Part shown: piece after piece, positions 45,129 through 52,130 of the stretch
Numbering within the stretch: position 1 is the first letter of the stretch
How the letters are laid out: each line of letters starts with the position of its first letter
Source of the DNA: Paenibacillus sp. 1781tsa1
GTDB taxonomy: Bacteria > Bacillota > Bacilli > Paenibacillales > Paenibacillaceae
Length of the DNA stretch: 64,000 nucleotides
Assembly: GCF_024159265.1 (NCBI RefSeq)
Contig: NZ_JAMYWY010000001.1
Coordinates: forward strand, 1,302,001-1,366,000
Direction: 5' to 3'
The notes under the pieces: generated by a model
Told to the model about the DNA's origin: nothing
The model's database searches: none
Seen by the model: the letters and a program-made list of their open reading frames with translations, nothing else
Translations under genes and position numbers: made by a program

Positions 45129-46076
45129 TCAGAATTCCAACTGTTGTTCGCTGATCCAGTGATGAAACCCGCCTTGGAGGAGCCGTTTCTTCCGTTGTGT
45201 AATGTCCTGAACGGCTTGTACTAAAGTACTGCATAAATAAGAATCAAACGCCTCGAGATGCGATATTCCTAAGTTAGACGATGTTAATGTACGATTATAG
45301 TGATAAGCAATGTCTACGTAAGAGTTCATGAGTTGTGTATTGTATACATTGTCATGTACACGTTCGCTAAGAGGATGAGCGGGATAGTTGTGATTCAGTG
45401 CTGCGGATATGTGGGAGAGGTAGCTGTTGTAATTTCCATGCACAGCATCTTGTTGCGTGTCTGTGAAGTCATCGGTCATCTGGAGTGTCATGAGTGTAAT
45501 GTTGATGGCAGAACAGATCGGGATTATCCGCTCGGACTGATTCTGCAGAAGCAGTGCACCCGTAGCTCCAATGAGCAGAGGAGCAGCCTTTTGAGCAATC
45601 AATAAGGGATTCTGTTGAAAATAATCAATGGAGTGCTCACCCGTAACACTCACGGCCCAATCCACTACATATTGTCTGAAATAGATCCAGAACGTGGAGG
45701 AAAGATCGAATAATTCCGAGTAAGATTGAAGTGCATCCATGTAATATAAATTACCCAGGGATAACTTCAATGTGGCATTCTCGGGTTGTTCATCCATCAC
45801 GTCGTCCTGATTCAGAAAATATAACATGTGAACGAGACAGGCTGTACTTAATTGGTGTGCTTTCTCTGGGGGGAGTTTATCTGAGTACTGCATCCATAGT
45901 GGAATGATATACCCGATATAACTGTGCCCCGAATCTCGTAACAGGGGATTAACCGAATGAAGTTGCTCTAATGCATGTCCTGACAAGGGTTCGGGATATT
46001 TCCGTACGAGCTGTTCCGCTGAAGCAAACACCACCTCCAGATCGGAGCTAAACGGATCTAACCAATCTCTCCGCAT
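45129..46076 (-). CDS. isoprenoid synthase-fold enzyme, ComQ-like (candidate peptide prenyltransferase)
   Basis: 315 residues from the ATG of MRRDWLDPFSSD; ComQ is about 300. The ribosome site GGAAGGA is 12-13 bases upstream, so the start is not certain. The first aspartate-rich motif DDVMD is at residues 91-95 and the second, DDFTD, at 202-206 followed by TQQDAVHGNYNSYL. AQKAAPLLIGATGALL between them parallels the K-[TA]-A-x-L segment of polyprenyl synthases. Such all-alpha class I enzymes bind allylic diphosphates through Mg2+. With only a Trp-ended peptide gene downstream, prenylation of that peptide is more likely than terpene synthesis, but this is inference. Sequence similarity to ComQ itself could not be tested. 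Confidence 0.75.
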   Translation of the reverse strand: MRRDWLDPFSSDLEVVFASAEQLVRKYPEPLSGHALEQLHSVNPLLRDSGHSYIGYIIPLWMQYSDKLPPEKAHQLSTACLVHMLYFLNQDDVMDEQPENATLKLSLGNLYYMDALQSYSELFDLSSTFWIYFRQYVVDWAVSVTGEHSIDYFQQNPLLIAQKAAPLLIGATGALLLQNQSERIIPICSAINITLMTLQMTDDFTDTQQDAVHGNYNSYLSHISAALNHNYPAHPLSERVHDNVYNTQLMNSYVDIAYHYNRTLTSSNLGISHLEAFDSYLCSTLVQAVQDITQRKKRLLQGGFHHWISEQQLEF

Positions 46077-46124
46077 TATTACATATCGTCCTTCCTGCGA
46101 TAAGGTGACTAAGGACTGTTCAAC

Positions 46125-46222
46125 TATATTAGTTGAAATAATCATTTACACGATAACAGCGATTGGAAGGTTGTTCTGTCAGCGTAGTGTCAGTGTAAAT
46201 AATATTTAGTTCAACTGATATA
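46125..46222. repeat. repeat family 1, internally deleted copy (98 bp)
   Basis: Ends TATATTAGTTGAAATAATC plus ATTTACAC, and GTGTAAAT...TTCAACTGATATA. Between the ends CACGATAAC joins directly to AGCGATTGGAAGG, the sequence that in the 10017 copy follows a second GATAAC; the 100-odd bases between the two GATAAC have been lost. It lies just upstream of the ComQ-like gene. Confidence 0.75.
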
Positions 46223-46391
46223 GATCATGAAGTTACATTCAGTATAGCGGAAATAAACTGAAAAAAATAGGGTTTTTTGTGATCAATTGTGAGAAAAATG
46301 ATGACTTTTTGTATTTTATGGCATAAAAAAGTGGATTTTAGGCTCAAACTAGGAAGGCACAGGATTTCGACATCGGAAAGGCGGCAGAAAA

Positions 46392-47129
46392 ATGAATTTG
46401 AAATGGAAAACATGGATGGCAGCCGGATTGGCAGCCGTAGTCATAACAGCAGCAACAGGACATGTAGCATTCGCTGATTCAACGGTTCGGGCTGAGGGAC
46501 ATGGCGATGCGTCAAAAGCTTCTTCCTCCGGCAAACCAGCAAAGCCATGCATGCAGGCAGGACATGGTCTGTTCATGATTGGTGAAACGGCAGACTTGCT
46601 TGGCATTGGACTTCGGGATCTGAAAGAACAGATGGAACTTGGCAAGACGTTGTCCCAGATTGCGAAAGAGCGTAAGGGACTTAGTGAGGAGCAGTTATTG
46701 CAGAAGTTGAAGCCTACACTGGCACAGCGCCTGGATCAAGCTGTAGAAGAAGGTTGTCTCACCAAGGAACAAGCTGCAGCCACGAAGGCGGACATGGATA
46801 CCAAGTTAAAAAAGGTCATCAATACCCCGTTGCGTGATTTGCGGCGTGAATTTGCCCACCACGGCAAACGTCCAATGGTAGATAAGGGCGAAATTGCCCG
46901 GTTTATTGGAGTCACCCCTGCTCAACTGCACGAGCAGCTTCAGGGAGGGAAATCTTTGGCTGAGATTGCTCAGGCAAAAGGCATTAGCGAAACACAGCTG
47001 GTGGACAAGCTGAAGGAACAATTAACGGGTGATCTGAAGAGGTTTGTGAATCAGAAGGGCAACGTGCATCCAGCCCCAGGTCCCCAGGAACCTGTTCCTG
47101 GACGATCAACTTCGAGCGAAGTAAAATAA
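46392..47129 (+). CDS. secreted protein with two tandem helical repeats
   Basis: 245 residues, ATG after GGAAAGGCGGCAGAAAA. Signal peptide with cleavage near AFA-D (residue 28). Two related units: ADLLGIGLRDLKEQMELGKT with LSQIAKERKGLSEEQLLQKL, and ARFIGVTPAQLHEQLQGGKS with LAEIAQAKGISETQLVDKL, pattern L/I-G-x(4)L-x(2)Q-L/M-x(2)G-K-T/S-L-x-x-I-A. The end is Pro/Gly-rich. Such units occur in secreted Bacillales proteins of unknown role. Monocistronic. Confidence 0.75.
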   Translation: MNLKWKTWMAAGLAAVVITAATGHVAFADSTVRAEGHGDASKASSSGKPAKPCMQAGHGLFMIGETADLLGIGLRDLKEQMELGKTLSQIAKERKGLSEEQLLQKLKPTLAQRLDQAVEEGCLTKEQAAATKADMDTKLKKVINTPLRDLRREFAHHGKRPMVDKGEIARFIGVTPAQLHEQLQGGKSLAEIAQAKGISETQLVDKLKEQLTGDLKRFVNQKGNVHPAPGPQEPVPGRSTSSEVK

Positions 47130-47164
47130 AAGAAGCGCGTCTCCGTGAGGGGACGCGCTTCTTT
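47130..47164. terminator. bidirectional terminator
   Basis: AAGAAGCGCGTC / GACGCGCTTCTT with T-rich flanks on both strands. Confidence 0.9.
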
Positions 47165-47167
47165 GTT

Positions 47168-48421
47168 TTAAAACGGCTTACTCGTTCCCGGACTGCGAGT
47201 TGCGCCGGGTGACGGAGTTCGCTCAGGTGTAATTCTTTTGTCCACAGCAGCTGTTGGATTGGGGGTTGAACGTGGTTTGCGCATTAACCCTACGGTGAAA
47301 CGTGAGCCAGGAAGTTTGGAAAGTGCCCAGCTGATTGCAAGAGCAAGACCAACCGTTACAAGGAACGATAGCAACGTTACAGGCAGATGCCATCCACTGA
47401 GTTGAAGCGGTCTGGTTACATAAGCGATCGCGTAGATCACCAGTGCATGAACCAGATATCCACCAAACGAATAGCGTCCAATCCAGGCTAGCAATCGCTG
47501 AAACCGTGTATCTTTGCCCCGCATCAGTACAAGGAAACCATACATCATAAACATCTGAGCCATAATGATCAGAAATGTGGTTGGTTTCAGATAGGTGGAG
47601 ATATTCAGATTAACAACATCCCCGGACCCACGCAGTACATCGTAACCAAGCCATATATACATCCCTATAAACAGACATATCGTCCATGGCAGTACCTTCG
47701 TAGTCCAACTCCTCCAGCTATCCACTGACCAGGCACATACGGCACCCAGTAAAAAGTAGAACCAGTACATCACCCATGAATAGGAGCGATATTGCAACAA
47801 CGTTGACCATGGCTCAGACATCGATTCTGTCCAGCCCCCCATATTATAATAGGACCATTTCATAAGCAGGGCGTAGAATGCAGCTGCAAAGAGAACGAGT
47901 GCCACAATAACTTGCATGGGCGTGAAACGTATGACGTTTTGGATACGCCTCTGAATGGCTTTTGCTCCTGTCCAAAACAGGGGAAACAGAATATAGAACT
48001 GAAACACCATAATGACAAACCAGAGGTGATATCCCGTCTGTGGTACAAACAGTTCACGAACAAGACTGCGCATATCCGGTATACCACTGGCCCAGAACGC
48101 GGGGGTGAAAATTCGGACAGCAAGCCAATAGATGAGTGTCCATACCACAAACGGCATATAGATATCGCCAAATCGCTTTCGAATGAAGCGAGGGTATTCC
48201 GGTTTGGTGTTACGGTGATGGTAAAACAGCATGACACCCGATAGAAATACAAATGTTGGCGTACCAAATCGGGTCAGATGATAAATCATAGTCAGCATAA
48301 TGGAATCCGGTTGCTCAATATCGGCGCGATAGATATACTCAGCGATATTATGCTGCATGACGATCGCCAGAAAGGCAATGCCCCGCAGCTCGGTCCATTC
48401 CGCTATTCGCGGTTTTTTCAC
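47168..48421 (-). CDS. membrane acyltransferase (OafA/YrhL type, Acyl_transf_3)
   Basis: 417 residues; GTG start after GGAGGGAGGGTTATAT. About ten membrane helices. The N-terminal WTELRGIAFLAIVMQHNIAE holds the catalytic His and R-G-x-A of the family, and FVFLSGVMLFYHHR follows. The end (from about 375) is a hydrophilic Pro/Thr/Arg-rich tail. Enzymes of this type transfer acetyl or other acyl groups to sugars of wall polymers or exopolysaccharide. Substrate unknown. Confidence 0.88.
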   Translation of the reverse strand: MKKPRIAEWTELRGIAFLAIVMQHNIAEYIYRADIEQPDSIMLTMIYHLTRFGTPTFVFLSGVMLFYHHRNTKPEYPRFIRKRFGDIYMPFVVWTLIYWLAVRIFTPAFWASGIPDMRSLVRELFVPQTGYHLWFVIMVFQFYILFPLFWTGAKAIQRRIQNVIRFTPMQVIVALVLFAAAFYALLMKWSYYNMGGWTESMSEPWSTLLQYRSYSWVMYWFYFLLGAVCAWSVDSWRSWTTKVLPWTICLFIGMYIWLGYDVLRGSGDVVNLNISTYLKPTTFLIIMAQMFMMYGFLVLMRGKDTRFQRLLAWIGRYSFGGYLVHALVIYAIAYVTRPLQLSGWHLPVTLLSFLVTVGLALAISWALSKLPGSRFTVGLMRKPRSTPNPTAAVDKRITPERTPSPGATRSPGTSKPF

Positions 48422-48508
48422 ATATAACCCTCCCTCCAGGAACCGGAGTTCATCATATAAGGGTACCTGTTAAACATTAAGGCTGCATTAAATGGAGAAA
48501 ATAGGTAC

Positions 48509-48536
48509 AAAAAAAGACGGCTGAAACCGTCTTTTC
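48509..48536 (-). terminator. terminator of the LCP gene
   Basis: AAAAGACGG-CTGAAA-CCGTCTTTT; on the minus strand followed by TTTTTGTACC. Confidence 0.85.
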
Positions 48537-48598
48537 TGTGGGCATAAAACTGAAATATACGTTGTTTAATAATCGCTTTATTTTCAACTCTGTTATTC

Positions 48599-49594
48599 TC
48601 AGTTCTGTTCATCTGATGATGGAGACTCCGAGGGCGCAGCATCTTCTTCAAACAGTTTCTGAATATAGGACTGGAGTTTGCTTACATCGACACCTAGCAC
48701 CTGAGCAGAACCCACGAGCTCATTGGTAAGCAGTTTGTTCGGTGGAATCTGCTGCTGGTCTATTTCGTTCGCATGGATATCGAAGCCAAGTGATGCGAGT
48801 TTCAGCATCTGGGTTGGACTAAGATCCGTCTCTATATAGGGTGCGATAGCTTCCAGGATTTCCGGGATTTTGAAGAGCGACGTGGTGCTCTGCATCTTCT
48901 TGGCCAGTTCGGTCATGAAGATTCGCTGCCGTTCGGTACGGGTGAAATCCGAGGTGGCATCATGACGGAACCGAACATATTGAAGGGCTGTCTTGCCATC
49001 CATATGCTGCAACCCCTTTTTTAAATCGATGTCGTACATATGTTTATCCGCTTTACTGGTGTAATACATGTCTTTCTCCACATCGATCTCAATACCGCCT
49101 ACCGCATCTACGAGTGCCATGAAGCCTGTAAAGTCCGTGTAGACATAGTGCTGAATGGGAATACCGAGCAGATCACTGACAGTTTGTTTGGTCAGCTCCG
49201 CACCTCCGTAGGAGAAGGCTGCATTAAGCCTGCTTTTGCCATGCCCGGGGATTGCGACATAGGTATCTCGAAGTACGGAGAATAGATGTGCTTTCTTGCT
49301 TACCGGATCAATGGAAGCGACCATAACCGAGTCTGAACGCCCTGCATCATCTCCTCTGGAGTCCCCGCCAAGCAGCAGAATGTTTACCCGTTCCTGGCCC
49401 TCCCACCTGGGAATTGTTGTAGTCGGTTTGTCTGAATCGCTGTCTGTGCCGGAAGAGGACGAGTTGGATGAAGTCCCGGAAGCGGTTGAGATGCTATTGG
49501 CAAAATGAACAATCGAGTATCCGTAATATACAACGACCCCTGTGACAGCAAGCATCAGGGTCAGGGCTGTACCCCATAACCATTTTTTAAGCAT
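48599..49594 (-). CDS. LytR-CpsA-Psr (LCP) family cell-wall polymer ligase
   Basis: 331 residues from the ATG of MLKKWLWGTALTL after AAAGGTGAAGATT; the longer reading is rejected. One N-terminal membrane helix, a Ser-rich linker, then the LCP domain: NILLLGGDSRGDDAGRSDS, MVASIDPVSKKAHLFSVLRD, YVAIPGHGKSRLNAAFSYGG, QYVRFRHDATSDFTRTERQR, with the conserved Arg/Asp that bind the polyprenyl diphosphate. It attaches teichoic-acid-like or other glycopolymers to peptidoglycan on the outer face of the membrane. Confidence 0.94.
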   Translation of the reverse strand: MLKKWLWGTALTLMLAVTGVVVYYGYSIVHFANSISTASGTSSNSSSSGTDSDSDKPTTTIPRWEGQERVNILLLGGDSRGDDAGRSDSVMVASIDPVSKKAHLFSVLRDTYVAIPGHGKSRLNAAFSYGGAELTKQTVSDLLGIPIQHYVYTDFTGFMALVDAVGGIEIDVEKDMYYTSKADKHMYDIDLKKGLQHMDGKTALQYVRFRHDATSDFTRTERQRIFMTELAKKMQSTTSLFKIPEILEAIAPYIETDLSPTQMLKLASLGFDIHANEIDQQQIPPNKLLTNELVGSAQVLGVDVSKLQSYIQKLFEEDAAPSESPSSDEQN

Positions 49595-49702
49595 AATCTT
49601 CACCTTTCTATGATTGAACTGATATGTAACCCAAACTAGTTTAACAAAAAGAAAGCAAAATGTCCTCTTTGATGTCGTAACTTCGGTCAATGTAACGATT
49701 GA

Positions 49703-49730
49703 TTGACAAATAGTTAGCGTTTGTTAATTA
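49703..49730 (+). promoter_or_regulatory. sigma-A-type promoter before a small peptide frame
   Basis: TTGACA (49703) and TAATTA (49725), 16-base spacing; a run of transcription would begin near 49737 and end at the terminator at 49925. Confidence 0.45.
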
Positions 49731-49776
49731 TTTGAAAAATCTTGTTCCCGTACTGAATTCCGTTTTTGGACTGTTT

Positions 49777-49893
49777 ATGATTACGTCATCCGAATATGCG
49801 GTTTGGGTCATGATCGCACTGCCCGTTATCGTGTTGATGCACATGTTCCAGGAGATATTGTGGGTGGATTTCTTCTGGGTAGACTTAACGTAA
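49777..49893 (+). CDS. possible hydrophobic small peptide (38 aa)
   Basis: ATG-to-TAA frame between a good promoter and a good terminator. The peptide has one membrane-like helix (YAVWVMIALPVIVLMHMF) and a tail EILWVDFFWVDLT. No convincing ribosome site precedes the ATG, so the transcript may instead be a small RNA. Size and shape recall type I toxin peptides, but nothing shows toxicity. Confidence 0.35.
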   Translation: MITSSEYAVWVMIALPVIVLMHMFQEILWVDFFWVDLT

Positions 49894-49924
49894 GATGTAG
49901 CAAAATCGTAATCGTTTTGTTCAA

Positions 49925-49971
49925 GAAAGAAGTCTCGTATCTCTGGTTCTGCCAAAGATGGGAGACTTCTT
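49925..49971 (+). terminator. terminator of the small transcript
   Basis: AAAGAAGTCTC / GAGACTTCTTT hairpin with an inner CATCTTTGGCAGAACC-like bulged stem; ends in TTTTG. Confidence 0.7.
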
Positions 49972-50098
49972 TTGCGTTATCCTCGAAGTTACATGAAATT
50001 TGCAGAAATTGAATTCTGACATCTACAATTCATGACTAGAGGTGACGATATATTATTCATATGCATTAGTTTATGCGCTAAGTTGAGGAGTGGGGAAT

Positions 50099-51835
50099 GT
50101 GGAAGACACGCGGGGGAATATGTTGGGGAAATTGAGGTTAACGATTCGAGGCAAGTTATTGACTGGTTTTCTGGCAGTTGTAATTCTGCTGGTTTTTGTA
50201 AGCGTCTATGCATTAGTCCAGATTCATAGTATGTCTGGCAAGGCGAATGAGGTGGATCAGACTTGGATGCCGAGTGTGAGCTTGCTGGGTAAGATGAATG
50301 GTGATATCTCCGATGTAGAGCGTTTGGCGCTTGCCATCATCGTTGAACAGAACGAAGATGAATCGGCCAAGATGAACGAAGCGCTACAGTTGCTGCTTAC
50401 CAAGATTGAAGATGAGCGTAAACAGTTGCAAGCGTTAATTGCAAACAACGAAGCAGCGCTTAAGCTCTATAATGATTTTAGTACGAATTATGATGCTTAT
50501 GTAGCGAAAATGCCGGCATTTATCGAATTTGGTTTGAACAACAATTATGATGAGTCTAGCCGTCTACACACGGAGGCTTATCCACTGTGGTACACAGCAA
50601 ATGACTCTATCACCAAGTTAATTAATTTGGGCAATGAAGGATCGGATGCTGCAACAAATGAGTCCGTTTCGCTTGCAGAAAATACATTTAATGTGATTTT
50701 GGCCGTGACAATTTTTGCCTTTCTGGTTGCGATGTTCATTGCTTTCTTCATTGCTAGCATCATCTCACGTCCAATCAAAAAGATGAATGAAGCTGCTATG
50801 GCAATAGCAAGTGGTGATCTGACAGGTGAGAAAATTGTACTGAAGAATAAGGATGAATTAGGCACGCTGGCTAATTCCTTTAATACCATGTCGGGTAATC
50901 TGCGCGAAATGATTGAATCGGTATCGATGACTTCCGAACAGGTAGCCGCTTCATCGGAGGAGCTTCTTGCAAGTGCAGAGCAGAATACCCAAGCTTCGGA
51001 GCAGATCTCCCAAACGGTGGAAGAATTGGCTGTAGGTACGTCTGATCAAGTCGATATTGTGAAGCGTTCTTCACAGGCGATGAATGAGATGGCTCTCGGG
51101 TCGGAGCAAATAGCTGAGCTTGCCCAAAGTGTATCCGTATCTGCTGTGGATGCGGCGAATCAATCTTCAGAAGGAAACATGATTATTCAGCAAGCGGTTG
51201 AACAGATGGGTTCTGTTCGAAATTCCATTGCTTCACTTACAGAATTGGTGACAGGTCTGGGGGAACGTTCAGCAGAGATTGGAACCATTACCGAGGTAAT
51301 CAACAACATTGCCCGGCAGACCAATCTGCTTGCATTGAATGCAGCCATTGAAGCCGCACGAGCAGGAGAGCATGGACGTGGTTTTGCTGTCGTTGCAGGA
51401 GAAGTGCGTAAGCTTGCTGAGGAATCTTCCACATCTGCGCAACGAATTACGGATCTTGTTCAATTGATTCAGAAAGATACCGATCATGCGGTTCAGGCAG
51501 TCAAAGTGAACAGCAGTGAGACGGAAGCAGGAATCGAGATGGTTACTGCGGCAGGACAAGCGTTCGAGCAGATCTCCGATGCGGTTAACAAAGTAGCGGG
51601 TGAAATTCAAGAAGTATCCGCTGGTTCAGAGGAAATGTCGGCGAGTACGACTGAGGTTGTAGGATATGTAAGTCAGATCTCCAACATCGCCGGAGAGGCA
51701 GCGGGCGGGGTACATAATGTATCTGCCGCAACTCAACAGCAGTTGGCTTCCATGGAAGAGATCGCATCATCCGCAGGTTCATTATCCAAAATGGCTGAAG
51801 AACTGCAGGAGCAGATTAACAAGTTCAAAGTGTAA
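50099..51835 (+). CDS. methyl-accepting chemotaxis protein with 4-helix-bundle sensor
   Basis: 578 residues from the GTG eight bases after TTGAGGAG; an ATG seven codons later (after GGGGG) is an alternative. Membrane helix 1 (about 18-38), an extracellular helical bundle of the 4HB_MCP type (about 40-190), helix 2 ([20 protein letters not shown]), HAMP ([20 protein letters not shown]), then the signalling domain with [20 protein letters not shown]. It ends with [10 protein letters not shown], a common end in Bacillales receptors. Ligand unknown. Confidence 0.93.
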   Translation: MEDTRGNMLGKLRLTIRGKLLTGFLAVVILLVFVSVYALVQIHSMSGKANEVDQTWMPSVSLLGKMNGDISDVERLALAIIVEQNEDESAKMNEALQLLLTKIEDERKQLQALIANNEAALKLYNDFSTNYDAYVAKMPAFIEFGLNNNYDESSRLHTEAYPLWYTANDSITKLINLGNEGSDAATNESVSLAENTFNVILAVTIFAFLVAMFIAFFIASIISRPIKKMNEAAMAIASGDLTGEKIVLKNKDELGTLANSFNTMSGNLREMIESVSMTSEQVAASSEELLASAEQNTQASEQISQTVEELAVGTSDQVDIVKRSSQAMNEMALGSEQIAELAQSVSVSAVDAANQSSEGNMIIQQAVEQMGSVRNSIASLTELVTGLGERSAEIGTITEVINNIARQTNLLALNAAIEAARAGEHGRGFAVVAGEVRKLAEESSTSAQRITDLVQLIQKDTDHAVQAVKVNSSETEAGIEMVTAAGQAFEQISDAVNKVAGEIQEVSAGSEEMSASTTEVVGYVSQISNIAGEAAGGVHNVSAATQQQLASMEEIASSAGSLSKMAEELQEQINKFKV

Positions 51836-51890
51836 CAGACGGAATGGTCAGAATACCATTTGATTTGTGGTACTGATTATAGCAAGGACG

Positions 51891-51938
51891 AAAGGCTGTT
51901 TCTCTAACGCATATAAGTGTTAGAGAAACAGCTTTTTT
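51891..51938 (+). terminator. terminator of the chemoreceptor
   Basis: GCTGTTTCTCTAAC / GTTAGAGAAACAGC perfect 14-bp stem, then seven T. Confidence 0.95.
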
Positions 51939-52130
51939 TGTCGTTTGACGCAGAGCAGGTCACAACAATGTTATTTCAGAAGTCACCAACGCTTATATAG
52001 CTAGTAAAACAAACGGCTATAATGGTAATTAATGGTGGAACTTACACTGAAATACACCATGGGGAGGAGCGATATAAACTTGTAGTTCAGAGTTCTGCAT
52101 ACGGAATATTCATGAAGAGGAGATGAATAG

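Noticed and set aside
44832..46076. a plain terpene synthase locus
   Set aside because: No other terpenoid gene lies near, and the immediate partner is a leader-bearing peptide gene; kept only as the alternative hypothesis.
49728..49955. 75-codon minus-strand frame before the LCP gene
   Set aside because: No ribosome site, overlaps a plus-strand terminator, and the sequence shows no recognisable domain.
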